Assembly: GCF_963668385.1 (NCBI RefSeq)
Contig: NZ_OY764327.1
Span: 806,001-870,000, forward strand
Length of the DNA: 64,000 bases
Source of the DNA: an uncultured Carboxylicivirga sp.
GTDB lineage: Bacteria; Bacteroidota; Bacteroidia; Bacteroidales; Marinilabiliaceae
Direction of reading: 5' to 3'
Part shown: positions 39,725-48,950 of the stretch, in pieces
Layout: each line of letters starts with the position of its first letter
Numbering within the stretch: position 1 is the stretch's first letter
Position numbers and translations under genes: made by a program
Notes under the pieces: model-generated
The model's input: the letters and a program-made list of their open reading frames with translations, nothing else
What the model was told of the DNA's origin: nothing
The model's database searches: none

Positions 39725-40936
39725 ATGAACAAAAAATCAGATTCGATGCCATTGCCGCGTCAAATAATTATTGGAATCCAATTTCTTTTCGTTGCCTTTG
39801 GAGCAACCGTTTTAGTACCCTTATTAGTCGGAATCGACCCTTCCATTGCACTTTTATCAGCAGGTATAGGAACTTTACTTTTCCACCTGGTAACAAAAGG
39901 TCAGGTTCCTGTATTCTTAGGTAGTAGTTTTGCTTTTGTTGCACCAATTATTGAAGCTACCAAACAGTTTGGATTAGCAGGAACACTATCAGGTCTAATT
40001 GCTGTAGGTGCAGTTTACATACTCATGTCGGGATTAATAAAACTATGGGGTAAAGGATTTATCGAACGTATTTTTCCTTCTGTTGTAGTAGGACCTGTAA
40101 TTATGGTAATTGGTTTATCGCTGGCGCCTGAAGCTGTAAAAATGGCAAAAACAGATTGGTTGCTTGCAATTGTTGCCTTACTCACAGCTATAATTATTGT
40201 AACATACACTAAAGGTTTACTAAAACTCATTCCTATTTTTATGGGAATATTAGTTGGCTATATTCTTGCTTTAATATTAGGGAAAATTGATTTTACTCCT
40301 ATCAAAGAAGCAGGATGGTTAACATTACCTCCATTTACACCACCTCATTGGAGTTGGAAGGCAATTGTTTACATGGTTCCAGTAGCAATTGCCCCCCTTA
40401 TAGAACACGTTGGTGATATGTATGCAATAGGAGCTGTTGCAGAAAAAAACTTTATCAAAAAACCGGGTTTACACCGCACTATGCTAGGAGACGGTATAGC
40501 CACTTCTCTTGCCGCATTAATGGGTAGCGTACCAAATACAACCTACTCTGAAGTAACAGGAGCTATCAGCTTAACTAAAATAACCAATCCTCGTGTTTTA
40601 CGAATTGCAGCTATCACAGCCATTGTATTCTCTTTAATTGGGAAAGTAAGTGGCTTTTTAAAATCAATTCCTCAAGCAGTACTAGGAGGAATTATGCTCT
40701 TGCTATTTGGAATGATAGCCAGCGTTGGTATTAGAACTCTCGTTGAATCAAAAGCTAAATTATCATCTACACGTAATCAAGTAATTGTTTCAATCATCTT
40801 AACAATAGGAATTGGTGGAGCAGTTATCAACATCGGTAATTTCTCGTTAGCTGGAATCGGCTTAGCATCTTTATCTGGAGTTATTCTCAACCTTATTTTA
40901 CCAGATAAATCAAAACCGGTTAAGATCAAAAAATAA
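39725..40936 (+). CDS. uraA: uracil permease (NCS2 family)
   Basis: A 403-residue membrane protein with about fourteen hydrophobic segments. The family signatures are QIIIGIQFLFVAFGATVLVP at the start, VFLGSSFAFVAPI (the half-helix near TM3), and APLIEHVGDMYAIG with the Glu that binds the nucleobase in UraA. The next helix bears TTYSEVTGAISLT. It takes up uracil with protons. The frame is open from 39452, but the promoter at 39661-39692 and the family length favour Met at 39725. Uracil against xanthine specificity is judged by overall similarity only. Confidence 0.88.
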   Translation: MNKKSDSMPLPRQIIIGIQFLFVAFGATVLVPLLVGIDPSIALLSAGIGTLLFHLVTKGQVPVFLGSSFAFVAPIIEATKQFGLAGTLSGLIAVGAVYILMSGLIKLWGKGFIERIFPSVVVGPVIMVIGLSLAPEAVKMAKTDWLLAIVALLTAIIIVTYTKGLLKLIPIFMGILVGYILALILGKIDFTPIKEAGWLTLPPFTPPHWSWKAIVYMVPVAIAPLIEHVGDMYAIGAVAEKNFIKKPGLHRTMLGDGIATSLAALMGSVPNTTYSEVTGAISLTKITNPRVLRIAAITAIVFSLIGKVSGFLKSIPQAVLGGIMLLLFGMIASVGIRTLVESKAKLSSTRNQVIVSIILTIGIGGAVINIGNFSLAGIGLASLSGVILNLILPDKSKPVKIKK

Positions 40937-40960
40937 CCAAAGTTGATCTCTATGATATTA

Positions 40961-40992
40961 AATGTCTGAAATAAAATTCAGACATTTTTTTT
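40961..40992 (+). terminator. intrinsic terminator after uraA
   Basis: AATGTCTGAA (40961-40970) pairs with TTCAGACATT (40977-40986), overlapping a run of eight T. Confidence 0.85.
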
Positions 40993-41020
40993 GCTAAAAA
41001 GTTGAATGTTTAAATTAAAA

Positions 41021-41052
41021 GTGATAATATGGTGATATCAATATAATATCAC
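41021..41052 (+). promoter_or_regulatory. direct and inverted GTGATAT repeats just before the SPFH gene
   Basis: GTGATAATAT (41021-41030) and GTGATAT (41032-41038) are near direct repeats, and ATATCAC (41046-41052) is the inverse, ending 1 bp before the ATG at 41054. It can form a hairpin over the translation start or serve as an operator. No ribosome-binding sequence is seen. Confidence 0.45.
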
Positions 41053-41053
41053 T

Positions 41054-41902
41054 ATGAAAAATGAAAAGACTATAAATGCAACTAGTGGTTACACCATGTT
41101 AATCCTTGCATTAGTACTGACAACTGTTGTCATTTTTGGTTTAATTCGCGAAATGCTATATGCACTATTTCTGCTACTTCCAATATTTTTCATCCTAAAG
41201 GGTTTTTTCATTGTTAACCCCAATGGATCAAAAGTTTTAGTACTATTTGGAGCATATAAAGGAACAGTAAAAGACAATGGTTTCTTTTGGGCAAACCCGT
41301 TTTTAACCAAACAACGTATTTCGTTACGTGCCCGTAACTTCGATAGCGAACGAGTAAAGGTGAATGACAAAATCGGAAATCCAATTTTAATCAATGTTAT
41401 TTTGGTTTGGAGAGTAAAAGACACCTACAAAGCTGCTTTTGAGGTAGATCAATACGAAGAGTTTGTTCGTGTTCAAACCGATGCTGCAGTTCGTAAACTG
41501 GCAGGATCATACCCGTACGATAATTTTGATGATGAAGAAGCAGATATTACCTTACGATCTGGTATGGACGAAGTAAACGAAGCTCTCGAAAATGAAATTA
41601 CCGAACGTTTAGCAATTGCCGGTATCGAAGTGATGGAAGCACGAATTGGCTACCTTGCATATGCTCCCGAAATTGCCAGTTCAATGCTAAAACGTCAACA
41701 AGCAGTAGCGATAGTTGCTGCCCGCAAAAAAATTGTTGAAGGTGCGGTTGGCATGGTTGAAGATGCCTTAACTCAATTGGCTGAAGACAATATTGTAGAT
41801 TTCGACGAAGATAAAAAAGCCTCAATGGTAAGTAACCTCATGGTAGTACTTTGTGGCGATAAAGAAGCAACACCTGTAATAAACACAGGAACATTACATT
41901 GA
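41054..41902 (+). CDS. SPFH/band-7 domain membrane protein (stomatin/prohibitin-like)
   Basis: A 282-residue protein with one or two N-terminal hydrophobic segments (~13-58), followed by an SPFH domain from NPNGSKVLVLFGAYKGTV to about residue 215, and a helical tail (KRQQAVAIVAARKKIVEGAVGMV). SPFH proteins oligomerise in membranes and organise microdomains or hold proteases (family knowledge). It is followed 9 bp later by a small Arc-like protein and probably shares its transcript. Confidence 0.9.
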   Translation: MKNEKTINATSGYTMLILALVLTTVVIFGLIREMLYALFLLLPIFFILKGFFIVNPNGSKVLVLFGAYKGTVKDNGFFWANPFLTKQRISLRARNFDSERVKVNDKIGNPILINVILVWRVKDTYKAAFEVDQYEEFVRVQTDAAVRKLAGSYPYDNFDDEEADITLRSGMDEVNEALENEITERLAIAGIEVMEARIGYLAYAPEIASSMLKRQQAVAIVAARKKIVEGAVGMVEDALTQLAEDNIVDFDEDKKASMVSNLMVVLCGDKEATPVINTGTLH

Positions 41903-41911
41903 TAATTATTT

Positions 41912-42091
41912 ATGGCTAAAAAGAAGTCCTTTGTATTAAGAGTAGATCCTGAGACATACGAGCAAATTGAAAAATGGGCCGAAGACGAATTCAGGAGTGT
42001 CAACGGGCAATTGGAATGGATGATCCATAAGGCTTTAAAAGATGCCAAACGATTAAAAAAGAAAAATAGTCCTACTAACGAACAAGAGTAA
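41912..42091 (+). CDS. small Arc/ribbon-helix-helix-like protein
   Basis: A 59-residue protein, MAKKKSFVLRVDPETYEQIE..., too short for most gene callers. The start matches the Arc/MetJ ribbon-helix-helix pattern: a short strand KSFVLRVDPE, helix YEQIEKWAEDEF, turn SVNGQLEWMIHKAL, then a basic tail KDAKRLKKK. Such proteins bind DNA as dimers. It follows the SPFH gene by 9 bp and precedes a bidirectional terminator. Homologues are often found directly behind SPFH genes in Bacteroidota (recollection, not checked). Autoregulation through the repeats at 41021-41052 is a testable guess. Confidence 0.75.
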   Translation: MAKKKSFVLRVDPETYEQIEKWAEDEFRSVNGQLEWMIHKALKDAKRLKKKNSPTNEQE

Positions 42092-42102
42092 CATTTATTC
42101 AT

Positions 42103-42136
42103 AAAAAATAGGCTGCCCATCGGACAGCCTATTTAT
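42103..42136. terminator. bidirectional terminator
   Basis: AAATAGGCTG (42106-42115) pairs with CAGCCTATTT (42125-42134), flanked by A- and T-rich tracts, between the Arc-like gene and rpsP. Confidence 0.8.
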
Positions 42137-42164
42137 ATTTCTTTGAAAAAGATCTTCTGAATTA

Positions 42165-42740
42165 TTAAGCTTGTGGCTCTTCAGCAGCTTCTTCTGTTCC
42201 TTCAGCTTCTGCTTCAGGAGCTTCTTCACCAGCAGCTTCTGCAGCGGCAGCTTTCGCAGCAGCTTCAGCTTCAGCAGCCAAATCAGCTTTTTGTTTTGCA
42301 ATAGCTTCAGCTCTATCAGCGTTAATTTTAGTTTCACGCTCTAAAGTTGCTTTATCAGCATCAGCTTTAGCATTTGCTAAACCATCTTTTTTAGCTTGGA
42401 TCTTATTTTCTTTTTCAGTCAACCAAGCATTGAAGCGTTTTTCAGCTTCTGCCTCATCGAAAGCACCTTTTTTAACACCATCTAATAAGTGCTTTTTCAT
42501 CATAACACCTTTGTACGAAAGAATCGCACGAGCAGTGTCAGTTGGTTGAGCACCGTTTGAAAGCCAAGTAAGAGCTTTGTCGAAGTTCAAATTTACTGTA
42601 GCAGGATTTGTGTTCGGATTGTAAGAACCAATTCTTTCAATGAACTTTCCATCACGTGGAGCTCTGCTATCTGCAACTACAATGTGGTAGTATGCATACC
42701 TTTTACGTCCATGACGTGCCAGTCTAATTTTTACAGGCAT
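42165..42740 (-). CDS. rpsP: 30S ribosomal protein bS16 with long C-terminal extension
   Basis: The N-terminal ~85 residues are canonical bS16: [41 protein letters not shown]. The protein continues to 191 residues, about twice the usual 80-90. The extra ~100 residues form a charged helix ([21 protein letters not shown]) and then a tail of almost only Ala and Glu. bS16 binds 16S rRNA early in 30S assembly; the tail would project from the body of the subunit. A promoter lies at 42791-42821. Confidence 0.95.
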   Translation of the reverse strand: MPVKIRLARHGRKRYAYYHIVVADSRAPRDGKFIERIGSYNPNTNPATVNLNFDKALTWLSNGAQPTDTARAILSYKGVMMKKHLLDGVKKGAFDEAEAEKRFNAWLTEKENKIQAKKDGLANAKADADKATLERETKINADRAEAIAKQKADLAAEAEAAAKAAAAEAAGEEAPEAEAEGTEEAAEEPQA

Positions 42741-42790
42741 AGTATTTCGTTTTTTAATTTAAACAATTGCAAAATCTCGTTTTGCGGCTG

Positions 42791-42821
42791 CAAAGATACA
42801 GCATTAATAATTAATCACAAA
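42791..42821 (-). promoter_or_regulatory. Bacteroidota-type promoter for rpsP
   Basis: On the minus strand TTTG (42818-42821), 19 bp, TATCTTTG (42791-42798), a full match. It gives an untranslated leader of about 44 bases. Confidence 0.6.
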
Positions 42822-42986
42822 GCCCTCATTCACAATATTTCATTGCTAATTAGAATTTAAACATTTTTTGTGAAAAACATGTTGATGAAATAGCTCAGTT
42901 ATTACTTCCCTTTCCCATTCAAAAATGTAACTTCGCAAAATGGTTTTTTCAAAACCAACAGGTTGGATTTTTAATAGTGTAGCTGC

Positions 42987-45900
42987 ATGTTTTTTCTAGT
43001 ATTTGATACCGAAACCACGGGTTTACCCAAGAAGTTTAAAGCACCTTTAACTGATTTTGACAATTGGCCCAGAATGGTTCAACTGGCCTGGCAATGTCAC
43101 GATTTGGAAGGAAATTTACTATTTGCAAAAAACCATGTAATTACTCCTGATGGTTTTACCATTCCCGAAGATGTAATTGCTGTACACGGTATCAGTAACG
43201 AAATTGCACACGAAAAAGGAATACCATTAAAACAAGCTCTTGATGACTTTATTGCTGATGTAAAAGAAGCAAAATTCATCATTGGTCATAATGTTGAATT
43301 CGATATCAACATCGTTGGTGCTGAATTGCTCCGTTGTGGCATGGAAGAGATTATGACCACAGCTCCAAGCTTGTGTACTAAAGATGAAAGTACCGAATTT
43401 TGCGGACTCCGGAATAAAAGTGGTAGCATTAAGCCTCCTACACTAACAGAGCTTCACATAAAGCTTTTTAACGAGCCTTTTCCCGAAGCGCACAATGCAG
43501 CTGCCGACGTAGAATATACAACCCGATGCTTTCTGGAGCTGGTTCGTGTTGGAGCCATTTCTCCTGAGAAATTAAAAATGACAGGCAATCAAATTGATGC
43601 CTTCAAAATAAATAATCCAGCCCCAATTAAACCAGCTGGTATCGAATATGAATCGTTTAAAGAAAATACTTTTGATGATATTTCGATAGAGGAAGAAGAA
43701 CGCAAGCTGAAGGAAGCTGCCGCCAACGCCGGTTCGCAAGCCTTTGTTCATCTTCACGTTCACTCGCAGTTTTCTATTTTAGATGGAGCTGCCAAAACAG
43801 CTGATCTGGCAGCTAAAGCTGTAGCCGATAACATGCCTGCTGTTGCTATTACCGATCATGGAAGCATGTTTGGTGTAAAAGAATTTCATGTGGCATGTGG
43901 CAAAGCTGGAATAAAACCCATTCTTGGTGTTGAAGCCTACGTTGCTCGCCGTGGGCATTTACGTAAAGACGACAAGACAGATGCCAGTGGCCATCATATT
44001 ATTCTTCTCGCTAAAAACTATAAAGGTTATCAAAATCTTTTAAAAATGACTTCCGTTGCTCACACCGACGGGATGTACTATAAGCCACGTATCGACAAAG
44101 AATTACTAGCTGAATATAACGAAGGAGTAATTGTACTAAGTGCCTGTTTGGGAGGAGAGGTGGCTCAGAACATAATGGCTGGTAATTTCGATAAAGCCAA
44201 AGAAACCATTCTTTGGTACAAAAATATTTTTGGTGATGATTATTACCTTGAAATGATGCGTCATAAAAATGACGATCCCCGACTCAGAATTGATATATGG
44301 GAAAATCAGGTTAAGGTAAATAAGATGCTTCGCGAATTTGCAGCAGAGTTGGATGTTAAATTGGTTGCAACCAATGATGTTCACTTTGTAGAACCCGATC
44401 ATGCCGAGGCTCATGATGTATTGGTTTGTTTGAGTACTGGCCGCGATTACGACGACCCTACTCGTATGAGATACACCAAGCAAGAGTGGTTTAAAACTAC
44501 CCAGGAGATGAACGAGCTTTTTGCCGACATCCCCGAAGCTCTTGCCAACACGGTTGAAATAGCCAATAAGGTTGAAAGTTTTGAATTGAATGCCAACCCA
44601 ATTATGCCCCCATTCGATATTCCGGAAGATTTTGGAACATTAGAAGGATATGCTGAAAAATATTCCGAGGAAGATCTTATCAAGGAATTTGGTGAAGACA
44701 GATACGAGAAACTTGGAGGCTATGATAAAGTCATTCCAATTAAATTGGAGTCTGATTATCTCGAGCATTTAACATTCGAAGGTTGCAAAGTTAGATATGG
44801 TGAAAATCCTGAAGCGAGTGTAACTGATCGACTTAAATTCGAACTTGAGACCATCAAAACAATGGGGTTCCCCGGATACTTCCTTATTGTGCAAGACTTT
44901 ATCAACTGGGCCAAAAACAATGGAGTATTAGTTGGACCAGGTCGTGGATCAGCAGCAGGGGCTGCAGTAGCCTATTGTATTGCCATTACAGATGTTGACC
45001 CGATTAAATACGATTTGCTATTTGAGCGTTTTCTTAACCCCGATCGTATATCAATGCCCGATGTCGATATTGACTTTGATGACGATGGACGTCAGGCTGT
45101 TCTTGATTATGTAACCCATAAATACGGACACGATAAAGTAGCTCATATCTGTACCTTTGGTACTATGGCAACCAAAAGTTCTATAAAAGATGTAGCACGT
45201 GTACTCCGACTCGACTTAGCTGAAGCCAACCGTTTGGCAAAAATGGTGCCCGAAGCTCCTAAAATGAGTTTCAAAAAAGCCTTTAAAGAAGAACCTGAAC
45301 TTCTGAAAGAGAAAGATTCCCCCAATCCTTTGATTGCAAAAACAATGCAATTTGCCGAAGCTCTTGAAGGTTCTGTTCGACAAACAGGCGTGCATGCCTG
45401 TGGCATTCTAATAGGTAAAAACCCATTAGAACAGCATCTACCTGTTATGCCAACAAAAGGAGAGGAATTATTAACTACACAATACGATGGACGATTTGTA
45501 GAAGACATTGGGCTATTGAAGATGGACTTCCTGGGACTAAAAACATTGTCCATCATAAAAGAAGTTCTTGGGAATATCAAACTTTCGAAAGGTATTGATG
45601 TAGACATCAACCATGTCGACCTGGAAGACGAAGCTACTTTCCAACTTTTCAGTCGCGGTGAAACAACAGCCATCTTCCAGTTTGAGTCGCCCGGTATGAA
45701 AAAGCACCTACGCGCGCTTCAACCCAACCGATTCGAAGATTTGGTAGCGATGAACGCCTTGTATCGTCCGGGGCCAATGGAATACATCCCTTCTTTTATC
45801 GCACGTAAACATGGTAGAGAAGAAATTGTATACGACCATCCAATGATGGAGCCCTACCTGAAAGACACTTATGGAATTACGGTTTATCAGGAGCAGGTGA

Positions 45901-47378
45901 TGCTTCAGTCAAGAGCATTAGGTGGTTTCACCCGAGGCGACTCTGACTCACTGCGTAAAGCAATGGGTAAAAAAATTATTACCATGATGGATAAACTTAA
46001 AGAGAAGTTTATCGATGGTTGCTTAGGTAGTGAAGAGTTTATGCAAGCTTGTAAAGATGGTAAAACGACTAACAAGGATGCCAATAAACTTATTGATAAA
46101 ATTTGGGGTGACTGGGAAGCATTTGCCAGTTATGCATTTAACAAATCCCACTCGGTTTGTTATGCATATGTAGCCTATCAAACAGGATACCTAAAAGCAC
46201 ACTATCCTGCCGAGTTTATGGCAGGTGTATTAAGCCGCAACCTTAGCGACATTACCAAAATTACCAACTTTATGGAGGAATGTCGCAACATGGGAATGGA
46301 CGTACTAGGTCCTGATGTAAATGAAAGTTACCGTAAGTTTACAGTAAACAAAGAGGGTGCTATCCGATTTGGAATGGCAGGGATTAAAGGGGTTGGTGAA
46401 GGCGCAGTAGAAGCCATTATTAAAGAAAGAGACGAAAACGGACCATTCAAAGACATTTTCGATTTTGTTGAACGACTTCCATTAACTACTGTCAACAAAA
46501 AGAACATTGAAGCATTGGCCTACTCTGGAGCATTTGATAATTTGGGAGATTATCATAGAGCCCAGTTCTTCGTACCTCTTCCCAACGAAGAAACCTTGTT
46601 TATCGAGAACCTAATTCGTTATGGCAACAGATACCAAGCCGATTTAGCATCCTCACAAAATTCTTTATTTGGAGCTCTGGAAAATGGCGTAGAAATTAAA
46701 AAACCAGATTTACCTATTTGCGAACCTTTTTCAAATATCGAAAAGCTAAATAAAGAGAAAGACTACATTGGAATTTATCTTTCAGCTCACCCACTTGACG
46801 ACTACCGGCTGGAACTATCTCACTTTATCAATAATAATTTAAAACAATTAGAAGATTTAGAGAGTCTTAAGGGACGTGACATAACAGTGGCCGGTATGGT
46901 AGTAAACATGCGACGAGGCACTACCAAGAAAGGTAATCCTTTTGGCATCATGACTCTTGAGGATTACAGTGGATCGTATGAATTTGCATTTTTTGGTCAT
47001 GACTTTACCGATTACATGCCTTATCTTGAAATAGGCTATTTCATCACGCTAAAAGGCCGTGTACAAGAGCGAAAATTCAATAAAGAAGAGCTGGAAGTAA
47101 GAATTAATCACATATCATTCCTGAGTGAACTTCGAGAAAAAATGGTGAATACCATAACTCTGAAGGTACCTTTAAAGTCAATTACACAGGAACTAATTAC
47201 CGAAATGTCGTCACTTTTAAACAAAAATGAAGGTAACGTAACCTTAAAATTTCAGGTAATAGATAATGAAAGTAAAAACACCGTACAGCTTCTTTCACGC
47301 AGCATGCGAGTTGACCTAAGCGATGAATTAGTGCGATATATTGAGGAACACCCTGATGTTACAATGAACATTGCATAA
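42987..47378 (+). CDS. dnaE: DNA polymerase III alpha subunit with fused N-terminal DnaQ-like exonuclease
   Basis: A 1,463-residue replicative polymerase, about 300 longer than typical DnaE. Residues 1-180 form a DEDDh exonuclease: FDTETTG, GHNVEFDINI and HNAAADVEYT. Residues ~250-520 are the PHP domain (HLHVHSQFSILDGAA). The polymerase core follows with GPGRGSAAGAAVAY and the catalytic PDVDIDFDDDGR near 690. Then come the tandem HhH region and an OB-fold near 1,290 (ITVAGMVVNMRRGTTKKGNPF). Proofreading and synthesis thus sit on one chain. It differs from PolC, where the exonuclease is inserted inside the PHP domain. It is transcribed divergently from rpsP. Confidence 0.95.
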   Translation: MFFLVFDTETTGLPKKFKAPLTDFDNWPRMVQLAWQCHDLEGNLLFAKNHVITPDGFTIPEDVIAVHGISNEIAHEKGIPLKQALDDFIADVKEAKFIIGHNVEFDINIVGAELLRCGMEEIMTTAPSLCTKDESTEFCGLRNKSGSIKPPTLTELHIKLFNEPFPEAHNAAADVEYTTRCFLELVRVGAISPEKLKMTGNQIDAFKINNPAPIKPAGIEYESFKENTFDDISIEEEERKLKEAAANAGSQAFVHLHVHSQFSILDGAAKTADLAAKAVADNMPAVAITDHGSMFGVKEFHVACGKAGIKPILGVEAYVARRGHLRKDDKTDASGHHIILLAKNYKGYQNLLKMTSVAHTDGMYYKPRIDKELLAEYNEGVIVLSACLGGEVAQNIMAGNFDKAKETILWYKNIFGDDYYLEMMRHKNDDPRLRIDIWENQVKVNKMLREFAAELDVKLVATNDVHFVEPDHAEAHDVLVCLSTGRDYDDPTRMRYTKQEWFKTTQEMNELFADIPEALANTVEIANKVESFELNANPIMPPFDIPEDFGTLEGYAEKYSEEDLIKEFGEDRYEKLGGYDKVIPIKLESDYLEHLTFEGCKVRYGENPEASVTDRLKFELETIKTMGFPGYFLIVQDFINWAKNNGVLVGPGRGSAAGAAVAYCIAITDVDPIKYDLLFERFLNPDRISMPDVDIDFDDDGRQAVLDYVTHKYGHDKVAHICTFGTMATKSSIKDVARVLRLDLAEANRLAKMVPEAPKMSFKKAFKEEPELLKEKDSPNPLIAKTMQFAEALEGSVRQTGVHACGILIGKNPLEQHLPVMPTKGEELLTTQYDGRFVEDIGLLKMDFLGLKTLSIIKEVLGNIKLSKGIDVDINHVDLEDEATFQLFSRGETTAIFQFESPGMKKHLRALQPNRFEDLVAMNALYRPGPMEYIPSFIARKHGREEIVYDHPMMEPYLKDTYGITVYQEQVMLQSRALGGFTRGDSDSLRKAMGKKIITMMDKLKEKFIDGCLGSEEFMQACKDGKTTNKDANKLIDKIWGDWEAFASYAFNKSHSVCYAYVAYQTGYLKAHYPAEFMAGVLSRNLSDITKITNFMEECRNMGMDVLGPDVNESYRKFTVNKEGAIRFGMAGIKGVGEGAVEAIIKERDENGPFKDIFDFVERLPLTTVNKKNIEALAYSGAFDNLGDYHRAQFFVPLPNEETLFIENLIRYGNRYQADLASSQNSLFGALENGVEIKKPDLPICEPFSNIEKLNKEKDYIGIYLSAHPLDDYRLELSHFINNNLKQLEDLESLKGRDITVAGMVVNMRRGTTKKGNPFGIMTLEDYSGSYEFAFFGHDFTDYMPYLEIGYFITLKGRVQERKFNKEELEVRINHISFLSELREKMVNTITLKVPLKSITQELITEMSSLLNKNEGNVTLKFQVIDNESKNTVQLLSRSMRVDLSDELVRYIEEHPDVTMNIA

Positions 47379-47430
47379 GCCTGCAATGTTGTTATTTGCA
47401 GATTAGGCACATATTGAAAAAAAGGTTACT

Positions 47431-47464
47431 TTTGGAATGTAAGAGTTAATTTTTGATAACTTTG
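47431..47464 (+). promoter_or_regulatory. Bacteroidota-type promoter for trxA
   Basis: TTTG (47431-47434), 22 bp, TAACTTTG (47457-47464). Transcription would start near 47471, giving a leader of about 55 bases. Confidence 0.5.
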
Positions 47465-47526
47465 TATTTTAATGCTTACTCGAGAATAATTAAAATTATT
47501 AATCATATTAAGAAAACAGATTTGCT

Positions 47527-47844
47527 ATGTTGATTGAAGTTACTGATGCGAATTTTGAAGAGGTTGTCTTAAAATCAGACAAGCCTGTTTTGGTTGATTT
47601 CTGGGCTGAATGGTGTGGTCCTTGTCGTATGATCACCCCTATAGTAAAAGAATTAGCTGAAGAATATGCTGAAAATGCAGTGATTACCAAAATGGATGTA
47701 GATAACAACCCTGAAACTTCAGTGAAGTTTGGAATCCGCAATATCCCTACCATTTTATTTTTCAAAAATGGCGAAGTGGTTGACAAACAAGTTGGAGCAA
47801 GCCCTAAAACTATACTAGCTTCTAAATTAGATGCCTTGGTGTAG
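47527..47844 (+). CDS. trxA: thioredoxin
   Basis: A 105-residue cytoplasmic thioredoxin. The active site is [11 protein letters not shown], the buried Asp is in VLVDFW, and the cis-Pro is in [10 protein letters not shown]. It reduces protein disulfides with electrons from thioredoxin reductase. Length and motifs are standard. Own promoter upstream and terminator downstream, so a single-gene unit. Confidence 0.97.
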   Translation: MLIEVTDANFEEVVLKSDKPVLVDFWAEWCGPCRMITPIVKELAEEYAENAVITKMDVDNNPETSVKFGIRNIPTILFFKNGEVVDKQVGASPKTILASKLDALV

Positions 47845-47863
47845 TACCAAATAAAAAAAATTC

Positions 47864-47892
47864 AGGCTGTCAATTATTGACAGCCTTTTTTA
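47864..47892 (+). terminator. intrinsic terminator after trxA
   Basis: AGGCTGTCAA (47864-47873) pairs with TTGACAGCCT (47877-47886), followed by T-rich sequence. Confidence 0.88.
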
Positions 47893-47914
47893 TATCTACA
47901 CAATACTAATTTTT

Positions 47915-48703
47915 ATGAAAAAACTAACTTACATTTTAGCACTTAGTGTCCTCTTCCTATCAGGATGCCAGTTTTTTGCTCCAGAAACACAAACAAAGAC
48001 AACAGGAGAAAAAAATGCAGATGGCACAGTTATTAGAAAAAAACACTTTAATGACGATCCTTCAGCTCCTGTTGAATGGGAGGTATCAATGAAAATGGTA
48101 CCAGACGGCCCAGCAATAAAAGAAGGCATATCAAAACGATACTACAAAACAGGAAAACTCGCTGAAGTTTTTAACTACGTTAATAACAAAAAAGAAGGCT
48201 TGAGAACAACCTACCATGGAAACGGTAAAGTTTACAAAGAGCAAATGTATAAAGACAACCGCCTAGATGGTACTTGCAAACGCTACGACAGAGATGGAAA
48301 TCTGGTAGCTGAATACGAATACAAAGCTGGCTTAATAGGTGTAGGTCTTAAAGAATACACTAATCTTGGAAAAGTTCGCACAGCTCCTGTTTTATCAATT
48401 AATGAACAAAACAACATCCGTACTAAAAACAACTATATTATCACCTGCTCACTAACAGGTGAAGGTGCAGATCGTATTAAAAGTGTTGAATTTTTTCAAG
48501 GAGATTTAATAGAAGGAAAATATTACCACAAAAACCTTACCCCATTAAGACCCATTTCAAGCACAAAAGGACAATTAACCATTAACGTCCCTAAAGGTGC
48601 GTCTTTAAATAGAGCCCTGAATTTTGTGGCAGTTGCTAAAACTAAAGATGGGTTAACATACATAATTCAAAAGAAAATTTCGGTTGACGTAAGAGGTGTA
48701 TAA
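47915..48703 (+). CDS. lipoprotein with MORN/YwqK-like repeats
   Basis: A 262-residue lipoprotein with signal MKKLTYILALSVLFLSGC and lipobox LSGC. Residues ~80-150 hold repeats of the MORN-variant type (GISKRYYKTGKLAEVFNY, GLRTTYHGNGKVYKEQMY, GTCKRYDRDGNLVAEYEY), as in the YwqK family. The C-terminal ~100 residues are beta-rich and unassigned. YwqK homologues are named antitoxins in some annotations, but no toxin partner lies nearby and a structural surface role is as likely. Confidence 0.8.
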   Translation: MKKLTYILALSVLFLSGCQFFAPETQTKTTGEKNADGTVIRKKHFNDDPSAPVEWEVSMKMVPDGPAIKEGISKRYYKTGKLAEVFNYVNNKKEGLRTTYHGNGKVYKEQMYKDNRLDGTCKRYDRDGNLVAEYEYKAGLIGVGLKEYTNLGKVRTAPVLSINEQNNIRTKNNYIITCSLTGEGADRIKSVEFFQGDLIEGKYYHKNLTPLRPISSTKGQLTINVPKGASLNRALNFVAVAKTKDGLTYIIQKKISVDVRGV

Positions 48704-48730
48704 GCAACATCAAATAAATACAAAATATTT

Positions 48731-48756
48731 AAAGCGTCCAAAGGGGCGCTTTTTTG
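48731..48756 (+). terminator. intrinsic terminator after the MORN lipoprotein gene
   Basis: AAAGCGTCC (48731-48739) pairs with GGGCGCTTT (48744-48752, one G:T), merging into a T-run. Confidence 0.75.
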
Positions 48757-48834
48757 TTTCATATGCAATTAAACCCTCAATACATCCCCCTCCTTATACC
48801 ATAGACAATTAATAATGTATACTTTAACAACATG

Positions 48835-48866
48835 CTGCTACCGCACGATTGTAGCGTGTTGTTAAA
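48835..48866 (+). repeat. REP-like palindrome, copy 1
   Basis: CTGCTACCGCACGATTGTAGCGTG... contains the inverted CACG/CGTG pair of the local REP family and the CTGC head. It lies downstream of the RAYT gene. Confidence 0.65.
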
Positions 48867-48917
48867 ATCTAGGATGCAAATAAATGAAGCAATAACTACT
48901 TTTTAAAACACAATACA

Positions 48918-48946
48918 CTGCTAACGCACGATTTTATCGTGTGGTA
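48918..48946 (+). repeat. REP-like palindrome, copy 2
   Basis: CTGCTAACGCACGATTTTATCG.. with GCACGAT (48926-48932) paired to ATCGTGT (48936-48942); it ends just before the 3' end of the RAYT gene. Confidence 0.7.
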
Positions 48947-48950
48947 TAAC

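Noticed and set aside
47915-48703. YwqK antitoxin of a toxin-antitoxin pair
   Set aside because: The label is inherited from the family; no toxin gene is adjacent and the protein is an exported lipoprotein.
48731-48950. Closely spaced repeats next to a transposase, possible CRISPR array
   Set aside because: Only two palindromes, unequal in sequence and without regular spacers; they belong to the RAYT/REP system.
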